Shown piece after piece: positions 27,326 through 36,025 of a stretch of 64,000 nt of DNA. The position numbers and the translations under genes were made by a program. Source of the stretch: Massilia agilis. GTDB lineage: Bacteria; Pseudomonadota; Gammaproteobacteria; Burkholderiales; Burkholderiaceae_D. Within the stretch, counting starts at the first letter, position 1, and each line of letters begins with the position of its first letter. Under the pieces are notes generated by a model that searched no databases, was not told the DNA's origin, and saw only the letters and a list, made by a program, of their open reading frames with translations. The stretch is from positions 868,001-932,000 of the forward strand of contig NZ_JANUHB010000002.1 in the NCBI RefSeq assembly GCF_024756255.1. Direction: 5' to 3'.

Positions 27326-28591
27326 ATGAAACGTGTTGATGATTTTCGCCTGCGTCTGGGCAACAAGGAATATGTGCCCATCATGATCGGCGGAATGGGC
27401 GTGGACATCTCGACCTCGGAGCTGGCGCTGGAAGCGGCGCGCCTGGGCGGCATCGGCCACATTTCCGATGCCATGGTGCCGGACGTGTCGGACCGCAAGT
27501 TCGACACCACCTTCGTCAAGGACAAGACCAAGCTCTACAAGTTCAACATCAACAACATGGACAAGTCCGTGGTCCAGTTCGACCTGGACCGCCTGGCCGA
27601 GGCCACCCGCCTGCACGTGGGCGCGACCATGGAAGCGAAAAAGGGCGACGGCCTGATCTTCGTGAACTGCATGGAAAAGCTGACCATGAACGCGCCCAAG
27701 GAGACGCTGCGCACGCGCCTGGCCTCCGCGCTGGATGCGGGCATCGACGGCATCACCATGTCGGCCGGCCTGCACCTGGGCTCGTTCGAGCTGATCAAGG
27801 ACCACCCGCGCTTCCGTGATGCCCAGCTGGGCATCATCGTGTCGTCGGTGCGCGCGCTGCAGCTGTTCCTGAAGAAGGTGGCGCGCCTGAACCGCCTGCC
27901 CGACTTCGTGATCGTCGAAGGCCCGCTGGCCGGCGGCCACCTCGGCTTCGGCATGGACTGGGCCCAGTACGACCTGCACACCATCATGGACGAGATCCAT
28001 GCCTTCCTGGCCAAGGAAGAGCTGTCCATTCCGCTGATCGCGGCCGGCGGCATCTTCACCGGCACCGATGCCGTGGGCTTCCTGGAAAAAGGCGCCGGCG
28101 GCGTGCAGGTGGCCACCCGCTTCACCGTCACCCACGAGTGCGGCCTGCCCTACAACGTCAAGCAGGAATACTTCAAGGCCAGCGAGGAAGACATCATCGT
28201 CAACGGCGTGTCGCCGACCGGCTACCCGATGCGCATGCTGCGCCAGACGCCGGCGATCGGCTCGGGCATCCGCCCCGGCTGCGAGTCGTACGGCTACCTG
28301 CTGGACGCGACCGGCAACTGCGCCTACATCAACTCGTACAACCGCGAGGTGCTGGCGCATCCGGGCGAGAAGAACATCTCAGTGATGGACAAGACCTGCC
28401 TGTGCACGCACATGCGCAACTTCAACTGCTGGACCTGCGGCTCGACCACCTACCGCCTGAAGGACACGACCCACAAGCTGGCCGACGGCAGCTACCAGGT
28501 CCTGTCGGCAGAGCACGTGTTCAAGGACTACCAGTTCAGCATCAACAACGAGGTCGCCCTGCCCCCGCGCGAAGACGCCGCGGCGGCCTGA
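27326..28591 (+). CDS. NPD/nitronate-monooxygenase-like FMN protein with C-terminal Cys cluster
   Basis: A 421-residue TIM-barrel flavoprotein of the 2-nitropropane dioxygenase/enoyl-reductase FabK superfamily. The N-terminus has PIMIGGMGVDIS; FMN-phosphate-site blocks are VEGPLAGGHLGF, IAAGGIFTG and GAGGVQVATRF. After about residue 345 it has an unusual extension with CLCTHMRNFNCWTCG (C-x-C-x7-C-x2-C), suggesting a metal or Fe-S site. Typical NMO proteins are about 320-350 residues and lack this. The substrate is unknown. Its 5' gap from yajQ is 145 nt with a TAGAAT-like -10 near 27258. A strong terminator follows. Confidence 0.78.
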   Translation: MKRVDDFRLRLGNKEYVPIMIGGMGVDISTSELALEAARLGGIGHISDAMVPDVSDRKFDTTFVKDKTKLYKFNINNMDKSVVQFDLDRLAEATRLHVGATMEAKKGDGLIFVNCMEKLTMNAPKETLRTRLASALDAGIDGITMSAGLHLGSFELIKDHPRFRDAQLGIIVSSVRALQLFLKKVARLNRLPDFVIVEGPLAGGHLGFGMDWAQYDLHTIMDEIHAFLAKEELSIPLIAAGGIFTGTDAVGFLEKGAGGVQVATRFTVTHECGLPYNVKQEYFKASEEDIIVNGVSPTGYPMRMLRQTPAIGSGIRPGCESYGYLLDATGNCAYINSYNREVLAHPGEKNISVMDKTCLCTHMRNFNCWTCGSTTYRLKDTTHKLADGSYQVLSAEHVFKDYQFSINNEVALPPREDAAAA

Positions 28592-28613
28592 GCCTGCTGC
28601 CCGCACCACCGAA

Positions 28614-28642
28614 TGGCCACGTCACCCGTGGCCAATTTTTTT
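28614..28642 (+). terminator. Rho-independent terminator after the NPD-like gene
   Basis: Perfect 8-bp stem TGGCCACG (28614-28621) / CGTGGCCA (28627-28634) with a 5-nt loop, followed by seven T (28636-28642). It sits 22 nt after the stop codon. Confidence 0.92.
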
Positions 28643-28652
28643 GGGGAAGCAC

Positions 28653-28751
28653 CGTAGGGTGGGCAGCTTGCTGCCCACGCGTTCAAATCTCCGCCGCGCT
28701 GCAGACCTCATGTGATCTGGACGCGTGGGCAGACACGCTGCCCTCCCTACG
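28653..28751. repeat. REP-like palindromic doublet, GTAGGGTGGGC family, copy A
   Basis: The left arm begins CGTAGGGTGGGC and contains a GGGCAGC/GCTGCCC hairpin; the right arm ends with a degenerate complement (GCCCTCCCTACG). ACGCG boxes face the centre, as in copies at 31246, 58943 and 63187. The central part (28682-28710) is longer than in the other copies. It lies upstream of the first GGDEF-EAL gene, after the terminator. Confidence 0.8.
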
Positions 28752-28862
28752 TTCCGCATCAGTAGCTCGGTCTTTTTTACCGGCTTTTCCACAACAGGAG
28801 GAACGCCGCGGAAATCCCGGTGTCCAATGGAAAGCACGGGCACTTCGCCGGAGGGAGATCGC

Positions 28863-31250
28863 ATGTTCAGCACGGAGCCGAGGGAGCGAACCTCCTTTCT
28901 CGTCGACCAATCCGGGAAGATCGTCAGCTGGAACGCAAACTGCGAGGCATTGTTCGGCCTGGCGGCCAGCCAGGCCATCGGGCAAACCGTTTGCACCCTG
29001 CTCGACGCGGCCTCGCGCGGCGAGTGGTCCGAGCGCTGGACCCAACTGGTGGCGGCCGGTCATCCGGGCGAACTCACGGTCGGCATGCCTGCCTGCGGCG
29101 GGCCGGTCAGCTTGAACCTTGCCCCGCAATACGACGCCGCCGCCGCCTTCGAGGGCTGCGTGGCCAGCGTGACCTCGGTCGGCACGGAAGAATCCGAAGC
29201 TGCGCGCGTCGCCCGCACGCCGATGAGCAAGATTGTCGAAATGTTCCCCGGCACCTTTTACGCCCTCAACCGCGACCGCCGCTTTGTGCTGTGGAACCGC
29301 AACCTCGAACGCCTGGCCGAGATGACGCCGGATGAACTGGCCGCGGCCAACGCGCTCGAGTTTTTCGACGTCAAGGAGCGGCCGCGCATCGCCGAAGCGA
29401 TCCGGCAAGTGTTCGACGAAGGCAAGGAAACCCAGATCGAGGCCGACCACATCACCCGCAGCGGCCGCGAAATCCCGATGCTGCTGTGCGGCACGCGGGT
29501 GCCCTGCATCGGCGGCGACTACCTGTTCGGCATGGGGCTGGACATCAGCGAACGGCGCGAACAGGAACAGCAGCTGCGCCTGCGCGAACGGGCGCTGCAT
29601 GCGGCCAGCAACGGCATCGTCATCACCGGCTGCGAGCGCCGCGACCACCCGATCGAATACGTCAACCCGGCGTTCGAGCGCATCACCGGCTACAGCGCGG
29701 CCGAGGTGATCGGGCGCGACCCGCGCTTCATGGCCGCCCCCGACATGGACAGCAACGAGCGCAACCAGGTGCGCGAAGCGCTCGACGGGCGCCGCGCCGT
29801 CAACGTGGTGTTTCGCAACAGACGCAAGAACGGCGAACTGTTCTGGAACGACCTGAACATCACGCCGGTGACCGACGAAACCGGGCGCGTGACCCATTTC
29901 ATTGGCGTCATCAACGACGTGACGGCCACCAAGCAGCGCACCGCACACCTGGAGCACGAGGTCAACCACGACCCGCTGACGGGCCTTGCCAACCGCAACC
30001 TGCTGTGGGACCGGCTGGAACAGTCGCTGCACCTGGCGCAGCGCCACAAATCGCTGGTGGCCGTGGTGCTGATCGACCTGAACAACTTCAAGAGCGTCAA
30101 CGACACCTTCGGGCACGAAGCCGGCGACGTGGTGCTCAAGGTCGTCGCCAAGCGCCTGCAGGCCTCGGTGCGCGACAGCGACACGGTGTCGCGCCTGTCC
30201 GGCGACGAGTTCGTGCTGGTGCTGGTCAACCAGCCCTCGCTGCGCTACACCCTGCGCATGATCGAACGCGTGCGCAGCGCGCTGACGATGCCGGTCTCGT
30301 TCAACCGCAAGGAAATTCCCGTCGGCGCCAGCCTGGGGGTGTCGGTGTACCCGCACGACGGCGTCACGACGGCCGACCTGGTGCGCGCATCCGACGTGGC
30401 GATGTACCACGCCAAGGCCAGCGGCCGCAACGAGGTTGCGTTCTTCTCGGCCGACATGAAATCGACCACCGAGGCCAAGCAGCGCCTGGAAAACGGCATG
30501 CGCGAGGCGCTCGAGCGCGATGAACTGTTCCTGGTCTACCAGCCGCGCGTCGATCTGCGCTCGGGCAAGGTGCGCGGCTTCGAGGCGCTGCTGCGCTGGC
30601 GGCATCCGGAAAACGGGGTGCTGCTGCCGTCCGCGTTTTTGGCCGAGGCCGAGGAAAGCGGGACCATCGTCCCGATCGGCAACCGCGTGCTGGACCAGGC
30701 CTGCGCCTTCCTCGACCGGCTCAAGCAGCTCGGCTATGGCGAGTTGCCGCTGTCGGTGAACGTGTCGCAGCGCGAGTACTGCCAGCACGACTTCGTGGCC
30801 GGAATCGGCGAGCGGCTGCGGCGCTTCGGGCTGTCGCCGCACAACCTGGAAGTGGAGCTGCGCGAGGAGGCGCTGATCCGCAACCCCGGCCTGGGGCGCG
30901 ACGTGGCCGCGCAGCTGCGCTCGCTGGGCACGCCGCTGACGGTGGATGCGTTCGGGCACGGCATTTGCGACCTCGCCTTCCTGGAGCAGCTGGACGTGGC
31001 GCAAGTCAAGCTGGCGCGCTCGACCGTGCATGCCGCGGCGGATGCCAAGCCGACCGGCAAGCTAGTCAAGACGCTGATCGACATCGGCCACAACCTGGAG
31101 ATGGCGGTGATCGGCGAGGCGGTGGAGACGCGCGCGCAGATGGAGTTCCTGGCGTCCAACGGCTGCGACCAGATCCAGGGCACGTGGTTCAGCGAGCCGC
31201 TGCCGGAAGAGCAGGCGTGCGAGCTGCTCAGGGCGCGCCAGTTTGCGTAG
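28863..31250 (+). CDS. PAS-PAS-PAS-GGDEF-EAL protein with degenerate EAL site
   Basis: A 795-residue soluble protein. Three PAS-like domains (about 1-85, 120-230, 235-355), a GGDEF domain with SGDEF at about 446-450, and an EAL domain from about 555. The cyclase motif keeps the catalytic Glu-Phe pair. The EAL domain keeps EALLRW, the Asn in SVNVS and ELREE, but DDFG reads DAFG and the usual K-x-D reads VKLAR, so phosphodiesterase activity is doubtful. I start at ATG 28863, five nt after GGAGGGAG (28850-28857). It may be a cyclase or a c-di-GMP sensor. The TAG stop lies inside a REP element. Confidence 0.88.
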   Translation: MFSTEPRERTSFLVDQSGKIVSWNANCEALFGLAASQAIGQTVCTLLDAASRGEWSERWTQLVAAGHPGELTVGMPACGGPVSLNLAPQYDAAAAFEGCVASVTSVGTEESEAARVARTPMSKIVEMFPGTFYALNRDRRFVLWNRNLERLAEMTPDELAAANALEFFDVKERPRIAEAIRQVFDEGKETQIEADHITRSGREIPMLLCGTRVPCIGGDYLFGMGLDISERREQEQQLRLRERALHAASNGIVITGCERRDHPIEYVNPAFERITGYSAAEVIGRDPRFMAAPDMDSNERNQVREALDGRRAVNVVFRNRRKNGELFWNDLNITPVTDETGRVTHFIGVINDVTATKQRTAHLEHEVNHDPLTGLANRNLLWDRLEQSLHLAQRHKSLVAVVLIDLNNFKSVNDTFGHEAGDVVLKVVAKRLQASVRDSDTVSRLSGDEFVLVLVNQPSLRYTLRMIERVRSALTMPVSFNRKEIPVGASLGVSVYPHDGVTTADLVRASDVAMYHAKASGRNEVAFFSADMKSTTEAKQRLENGMREALERDELFLVYQPRVDLRSGKVRGFEALLRWRHPENGVLLPSAFLAEAEESGTIVPIGNRVLDQACAFLDRLKQLGYGELPLSVNVSQREYCQHDFVAGIGERLRRFGLSPHNLEVELREEALIRNPGLGRDVAAQLRSLGTPLTVDAFGHGICDLAFLEQLDVAQVKLARSTVHAAADAKPTGKLVKTLIDIGHNLEMAVIGEAVETRAQMEFLASNGCDQIQGTWFSEPLPEEQACELLRARQFA

Positions 31251-31321
31251 GGTGGGCTCCCGAGCCCACGCGGTGATACGCGCCGCGTGCTTGACGCGTG
31301 GGCTCGAGAGCCCACCCTACG
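31246..31321. repeat. REP-like palindromic doublet, GTAGGGTGGGC family, copy B
   Basis: A 76-nt element: CGTAGGGTGGGCTC at the left, GAGCCCACCCTACG at the right as its exact complement, with inner GGGCTC/GAGCCC hairpins and facing ACGCG boxes. It fills the gap between the convergent GGDEF-EAL and DHH genes. The GGDEF-EAL stop TAG (31248-31250) is part of the repeat. Confidence 0.9.
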
Positions 31322-31334
31322 GATCCGAGCGGCT

Positions 31335-32279
31335 TTAGCCTTCGCTGGTAATGCGCTGGATCAGCGCCCCCAGCACTTCTTCGGCAATCTCGTTGGACAC
31401 CTGGCAGGTGCCGGCATTCTCGTGCCCGCCCCCGCCGTATTCGAGCATCAGCGCGCCGATGTTGGTCCGGGACGTGCGGTTCAGGATCGACTTGCCGGTC
31501 GCGAACACGGTGTTCTGGTTCTTCAGTCCCCACAGCACATGGATCGAGATGTTCGTCTCCGGGAACAACGCGTAGATCAGGAAGCGGTTGCCGGCGTAGA
31601 TCGTTTCCTCCGCGCGCAGGTCGAGCACCACGAGGTTCTTGTGCACGCTGGCGCAGCGGCGAATCTGTTCCTGGCAGCGCGCGTTGTGCTCCATGTACAT
31701 GGCGCTGCGCTCGCGCACGTCCGGCAACTGCATGATGGCATCGATCGACAGGTGCCTGCAGTGCTCGATCAGGTCCATCATCAGCTGGTAATTGGAAATG
31801 CGGAAGTTCCTGAACCGTCCCAGCCCGGTGCGCGCGTCCATCAAAAAGTTCAGCAAATCCCAGCCCTTCGGGTCCAGCACCTCGGCGCGCGTGAATTGGG
31901 CCGAGTCGCCCTTGTCCACCGCCGCCATCATCTCCTTCCACGCCGCCGGGAACGCCCTGGCCCCACCGTAGTAGTCATACACCACGCGCGCGGCCGACGG
32001 CGCCCTGGGGTCGATCACATGGTTCTGGTGCCGGGCGCTGTTGCGTATCGTTTCGGACAGGTGGTGGTCGAACACCAGGTGTGCACCGGCCACGTACGGC
32101 AGGTTGGTCGTGATGTCGCGCGGGCCGATCGCGATTTTCCCGTCCTGCATGTCCTTGGGATGGACAAACAGGATGTCGTCGATCAGGTCCAGGTGCTTGA
32201 GCAGGACCGCGCAGACCAGGCCATCAAAATCGCTGCGGGTCACAAGGCGGAATTTGGGGGAGACGGCAGTCATCGGCAA
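31335..32279 (-). CDS. DHH-family phosphoesterase
   Basis: A 314-residue protein with the DHH superfamily pattern: RSDFDGLVCAVL (metal Asp residues) near the N-terminus, VFDHH at about 69-73, and a DHHA1-like C-terminal nucleic-acid/phosphate-binding end GGGGHENAGTC. Relatives include NrnA-type oligoribonucleases, c-di-AMP phosphodiesterases and exopolyphosphatase-like proteins. This subgroup's substrate is not known to me. Start at 32279; ATG 32273 (MTAVSP) is equally possible. It converges on the GGDEF-EAL gene. Confidence 0.85.
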   Translation of the reverse strand: MPMTAVSPKFRLVTRSDFDGLVCAVLLKHLDLIDDILFVHPKDMQDGKIAIGPRDITTNLPYVAGAHLVFDHHLSETIRNSARHQNHVIDPRAPSAARVVYDYYGGARAFPAAWKEMMAAVDKGDSAQFTRAEVLDPKGWDLLNFLMDARTGLGRFRNFRISNYQLMMDLIEHCRHLSIDAIMQLPDVRERSAMYMEHNARCQEQIRRCASVHKNLVVLDLRAEETIYAGNRFLIYALFPETNISIHVLWGLKNQNTVFATGKSILNRTSRTNIGALMLEYGGGGHENAGTCQVSNEIAEEVLGALIQRITSEG

Positions 32280-32580
32280 ACCCTTTCATCGAAAACGAAG
32301 CTGGGGGCTGGCGTGGCCAGGACACGTTTCCCCATCATACCTTGCAAAGTTTCCGCTTTACAGGTTTTGCTCGGCCGTTTGCTCGGCAGCAATCCGTCCG
32401 TGCATTCCAGACCGTGATTCCTGCAGGCTGTCGCACAAGGCTTGGGTTCCGGGCGCGGCGGGCATACAGTTGCATTGTCCCAACAATTGTTCCAGAACCG
32501 GCAAACCCGGCTGGGGCGTGGCGGCAACGGCGGGTTACACTGGCCGGTTGCAAGAACTATATGATCCGACGACCTTGAAC

Positions 32581-33834
32581 ATGCAAGCACGGCAATCCAC
32601 ACCGCAAACGATTTCGAGCATCCTGTCCTGGCTCTACCGCGCCTTCGACCGCGTCGCGACCTGGGTCAGCCAGCTGTCGTGGTGGAAGTTCTTCCTGTTT
32701 GCCGCGCTGACGCTGATCGCCGCCGCCATCGTGCAGGAAGAGCTGTTCTCGAGCTCGTCGGACGAGGAAATCGTGCGCACCGAACGCCATCCCGGCAAAA
32801 AGGCGCAGCAGCCGAGCATCCTGATCGACGACAGCGGCATCCATTTCAACCCGACCAACAAGAGCCGCCCCGGCGAGCCGGAGGCGCCAGGCGCCGAGCA
32901 GTCCAAACCGGGCGCGGCGCCGGACCTGCCGAAGAAGGGCAACGGCAAGCCCACGGTCCATACCGAGAACGGCGACGAGGTCCACATCGACCTGCCGCCG
33001 CAGATCGGCCAGGAGCTGTCCGATGCGATCGAGCAGGCCGTGGACGACGCGGCCGAGGCCAAGGTCAGCCGCTACCACAAGCAGGCCTCGACCTGGTTCA
33101 CCAGCTTCGTGTGGCTGCTGATGCTGGCCCTGTTCGGCACCAAGGCGCTGGTGGGCGGCAAGAAGCGCGCCGAACTGGCAACCCAGACCGCCACCGCCGC
33201 TGCCGAGCGCGAATCGATGCAGCGCCAGCTGTCGGAAGCAAAGATGCAGATGATGCAGGCCCAGGTCGAGCCGCATTTCCTGTTCAATACCCTCGCCTCG
33301 GTGGAACACCTGATCGAGACCAACCCGCCGCGCGCCTCGGCCATGCAGCGCAGCCTGATCCAGTACTTGCGCGCCGTGCTGCCGCAAATGCGCGACTCGA
33401 ACCTGACCACCAACCTGGGGCGCGAGGTGGACATGGTCACCGCCTACCTCGCCCTGCTCAAGATGCGCATGGAAGAGCGCCTGACGGTCGCAATCGACAT
33501 TCCCGAGGGCCTGCGCACCGCCGCCTTTCCGCCGATGATGCTGCAATCGCTGGTCGAGAACGCGATCAAGCACGGGCTGGAATGCAAGCCGGAAGGCGGC
33601 ACGCTGAAGGTGATGGCCGAGGTGGCCCACAACAAGCTGCGCGTGACGGTGGCCGACAACGGCGTGGGCTTTGGCGTCATGCCCAGCAACGGCACCGGCC
33701 TGGGCCTGACCAATATCCGCGAACGCCTCAAGCTGCTGCACGGCGAGGCGGGCCAGCTGCTGATCGCGGCCAACAGCCCGACCGGCGTGATCGCTACCAT
33801 CGAAATTCCCTACCAGCTCGCCGGCGCGAAGTGA
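32581..33834 (+). CDS. LytS/YehU-type membrane sensor histidine kinase
   Basis: A 417-residue kinase. TM1 (FFLFAALTLIAAAIVQ, about 38-55) and TM2 (FVWLLMLALFGTKALV, about 178-195) enclose a charged, Pro-rich region of roughly 120 residues without a recognisable fold. The His_kinase domain of the LytS type follows (EPHFLFNTLASVEHLIE, phospho-His), then HATPase (ENAIKHGLE N-box, DNGVGFG). It pairs with the LytTR regulator 78 nt downstream. I start at ATG 32581; a longer in-frame reading to 32041 overlaps the DHH gene antisense and has no family support. The signal sensed is unknown. Confidence 0.9.
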   Translation: MQARQSTPQTISSILSWLYRAFDRVATWVSQLSWWKFFLFAALTLIAAAIVQEELFSSSSDEEIVRTERHPGKKAQQPSILIDDSGIHFNPTNKSRPGEPEAPGAEQSKPGAAPDLPKKGNGKPTVHTENGDEVHIDLPPQIGQELSDAIEQAVDDAAEAKVSRYHKQASTWFTSFVWLLMLALFGTKALVGGKKRAELATQTATAAAERESMQRQLSEAKMQMMQAQVEPHFLFNTLASVEHLIETNPPRASAMQRSLIQYLRAVLPQMRDSNLTTNLGREVDMVTAYLALLKMRMEERLTVAIDIPEGLRTAAFPPMMLQSLVENAIKHGLECKPEGGTLKVMAEVAHNKLRVTVADNGVGFGVMPSNGTGLGLTNIRERLKLLHGEAGQLLIAANSPTGVIATIEIPYQLAGAK

Positions 33835-33912
33835 TATACGGCATCATCTATTGCACGGCACACCATTTTTATTGAATAATTAACACTCGACTGATTTGAC
33901 CGGACTTCGACC

Positions 33913-34674
33913 ATGCCTACCGCGATTATTGCCGACGACGAACGACTGATGCGCGACCAGCTGCGCATGCGCCTTTCCGAAGTGTGGCCGGAGCTGGAAA
34001 TCCTAGGCGAGGCCAAGAACGGCGAAGAGGCAGTGGAGCTGGTGGCCAAGCTCAAGCCCGACCTGACCTTCCTCGACATTCGCATGCCCGGCAAGACCGG
34101 CATGGAGGCCGCGCGCGAGATCGGCGACCAGAGCCACATCGTGTTCGTGACGGCCTACGACCAGTACGCGGTCGAGGCGTTCGAGCGCGGCGCCGTGGAC
34201 TACCTGCTCAAGCCGACCGAGACCGAGCGCCTGAAAGTGACCGTGGACCGCCTGAAGGAACGCCTGGCCGGGCCCAGGGAACAGGTCAACGACAGCGTTA
34301 CCGCGCTGTTGTCGCAGATCGCCGAGAAGGTGGCCGCGCCCAAGCAGAAATACCTGCAATGGATCCAGGCCAGCATCGGCCAGGACCTGCGCATGATCCC
34401 GGTCGAGGAGATCCTGTTCTTCCGCTCCGACGAAAAATACACCTGCGTGCAGACCGAAAAGTTCGAAGCGCTGATCCGAAAGCCCGTGCGCGACCTGGCG
34501 GAAGAGCTGGACCCGTCGCTGTTCTGGCAGATCCACCGCGCCACCCTGGTCAACGTGAACGCGATCGAGGGGGTCACGCGGGACATCCGCGGCCGCCACC
34601 TGGTCATGGTCAAGGGGCGCCCGGAGCGGCTGGAAGTGAGCCGCAGCTTCCTGCACCTGTTCAAGCAGATGTAG
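33913..34674 (+). CDS. LytTR-family response regulator
   Basis: A 253-residue regulator: receiver (about 1-120, acceptor Asp in LTFLDIRMPGKTG) and a C-terminal LytTR DNA-binding domain (about 145-250; EEILFFRSDEKYTCVQT, IHRATLVNVNAI, LEVSRSFLHLF). It is almost certainly the partner of the upstream LytS-type kinase. LytTR proteins usually control exopolysaccharide, competence or virulence genes; no target site was identified here. Confidence 0.93.
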   Translation: MPTAIIADDERLMRDQLRMRLSEVWPELEILGEAKNGEEAVELVAKLKPDLTFLDIRMPGKTGMEAAREIGDQSHIVFVTAYDQYAVEAFERGAVDYLLKPTETERLKVTVDRLKERLAGPREQVNDSVTALLSQIAEKVAAPKQKYLQWIQASIGQDLRMIPVEEILFFRSDEKYTCVQTEKFEALIRKPVRDLAEELDPSLFWQIHRATLVNVNAIEGVTRDIRGRHLVMVKGRPERLEVSRSFLHLFKQM

Positions 34675-34780
34675 GCGAAGGGGCGCCCTGCCCCTTTGTC
34701 GCGCATCAATCACTGTTGCCTGCCGCCGCCTTAATGTAGAGGTTGCGTCCGCGTTAGCGGGCCAACAACAGGCATTTCAC

Positions 34781-35941
34781 ATGAACAAGAAACCCGGAGC
34801 CCGTTCTCGTGGGTGGGGCGTGGCCATGTTCGTGCTCGGCTGTGTCGGTGGAGCGTGGTTTGCGCGCCAGGAACGTCGCTCGGGGCCGCGGTTCTCGGCC
34901 CACAGCGAGGAAATCGTCAACAACGCCAGCGAGGCCATCATCACGGTGGACGAGGACAACCAGATTGTGCTCGCCAACCCGTCGGCGGCCGGCATGTTTT
35001 TGTCCACCACCTGGGAAATGCGCGGCCAGCCCTTGACCCGCTACCTGCACCCGCCAGCCGGCGCCAGCGGCGTGGTCACCACCTGGTTTCGCGCCAGCGG
35101 CAGCCGGGCCGGCCGGCGCGGCAGCGATTGCGCGGCCACCGGCGTGCGCGGCAGCGGCCAGCTGTTCCCGATCGAAGGGTCCATTTCCACCAGCTACCGC
35201 AACGGCCGGCCGCTGCACACCATCATCCTGCGCGACGTGACCGAACGCCACATGGTCCAGCAAAAGCTGTCGCGCTCGCGCGACCAGCTGCGCCAGCTGT
35301 CGGCGGCGCTGCAGACCATCCGCGAGGAAGAACGCGCCTACATCGCGCGCGAGCTGCACGACGACCTGGGCCAGATCCTGGCCTCGCTGCGCATGGACCT
35401 GACGCTGTTGCAGCAGGCGGACGGCAACACGCCCGATTCGCTCAAGCTCATGGCGGGCATGGAAAACAACCTCCTCACCGCCATCACCTCGCTGCGCCGC
35501 ATTGCCACCAACCTGCGCCCGCGCGCGCTGGACGAAGGCGGCCTCTACTTTGCCTTGCAGGGCCTGCGCGACGATTTCGTCGAGCGCCACGGCATTCCGG
35601 CCTCGCTGTTCGCGGACGAAGCGGAGCTGCGGCTGGACGACGCGGCCAGCACGGCGATCTTTCGCATCGTGCAAGAGGCGCTGACCAACATCGCGCGCCA
35701 TGCCAACGCGCACAACGTGACCATGAACCTGTACCGCCTGAACGGGGAACTCTTGATCCAGATCCGCGACGACGGCCGCGGCATCCGCACCGAGGACATG
35801 GAAAAGGCCGAATCGTTGGGCCTGATCGGCATGCGCGAGCGCGTGTGGGCCATGAACGGCGAAATCACCATCACCAGCGACGAGCCGCCCGGCACCCGCA
35901 TCGAAATCGTGCTCCCGCTGGCGGGCCATACGGTAGATTAG
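34781..35941 (+). CDS. PAS-domain sensor histidine kinase, NarX/UhpB (HisKA_3) type, orphan
   Basis: A 386-residue kinase with an N-terminal TM (VAMFVLGCVGGAWFA), a PAS domain (about 40-160, VNNASEAIITVDEDNQIVLA), a HisKA_3 dimerisation domain (RAYIARELHDDLGQILASL, phospho-His in ELHDD) and a HATPase (NIARHANAHNV, RDDGRGI, GLIGMRERV). Such kinases normally pair with NarL-type regulators, but none is adjacent; the neighbours are a LytTR regulator and an ABC exporter. A GNARQIVL-like tail is absent. Partner and signal are unknown. Confidence 0.88.
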   Translation: MNKKPGARSRGWGVAMFVLGCVGGAWFARQERRSGPRFSAHSEEIVNNASEAIITVDEDNQIVLANPSAAGMFLSTTWEMRGQPLTRYLHPPAGASGVVTTWFRASGSRAGRRGSDCAATGVRGSGQLFPIEGSISTSYRNGRPLHTIILRDVTERHMVQQKLSRSRDQLRQLSAALQTIREEERAYIARELHDDLGQILASLRMDLTLLQQADGNTPDSLKLMAGMENNLLTAITSLRRIATNLRPRALDEGGLYFALQGLRDDFVERHGIPASLFADEAELRLDDAASTAIFRIVQEALTNIARHANAHNVTMNLYRLNGELLIQIRDDGRGIRTEDMEKAESLGLIGMRERVWAMNGEITITSDEPPGTRIEIVLPLAGHTVD

Positions 35942-36025
35942 GCTCTGCTTTGTCCGTTTCCGCACTGAACGGATTAGCGGCCCGGTGGTATGCTCGGGGT
36001 TCTGAATGACGCTTCCCCGCCGCAA

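Noticed and set aside
32041..32580. 540-nt upstream extension of the LytS-type kinase gene
   Set aside because: It lies antisense to the DHH gene, has no kinase or TM homology, and ATG 32581 gives a normal N-terminus.
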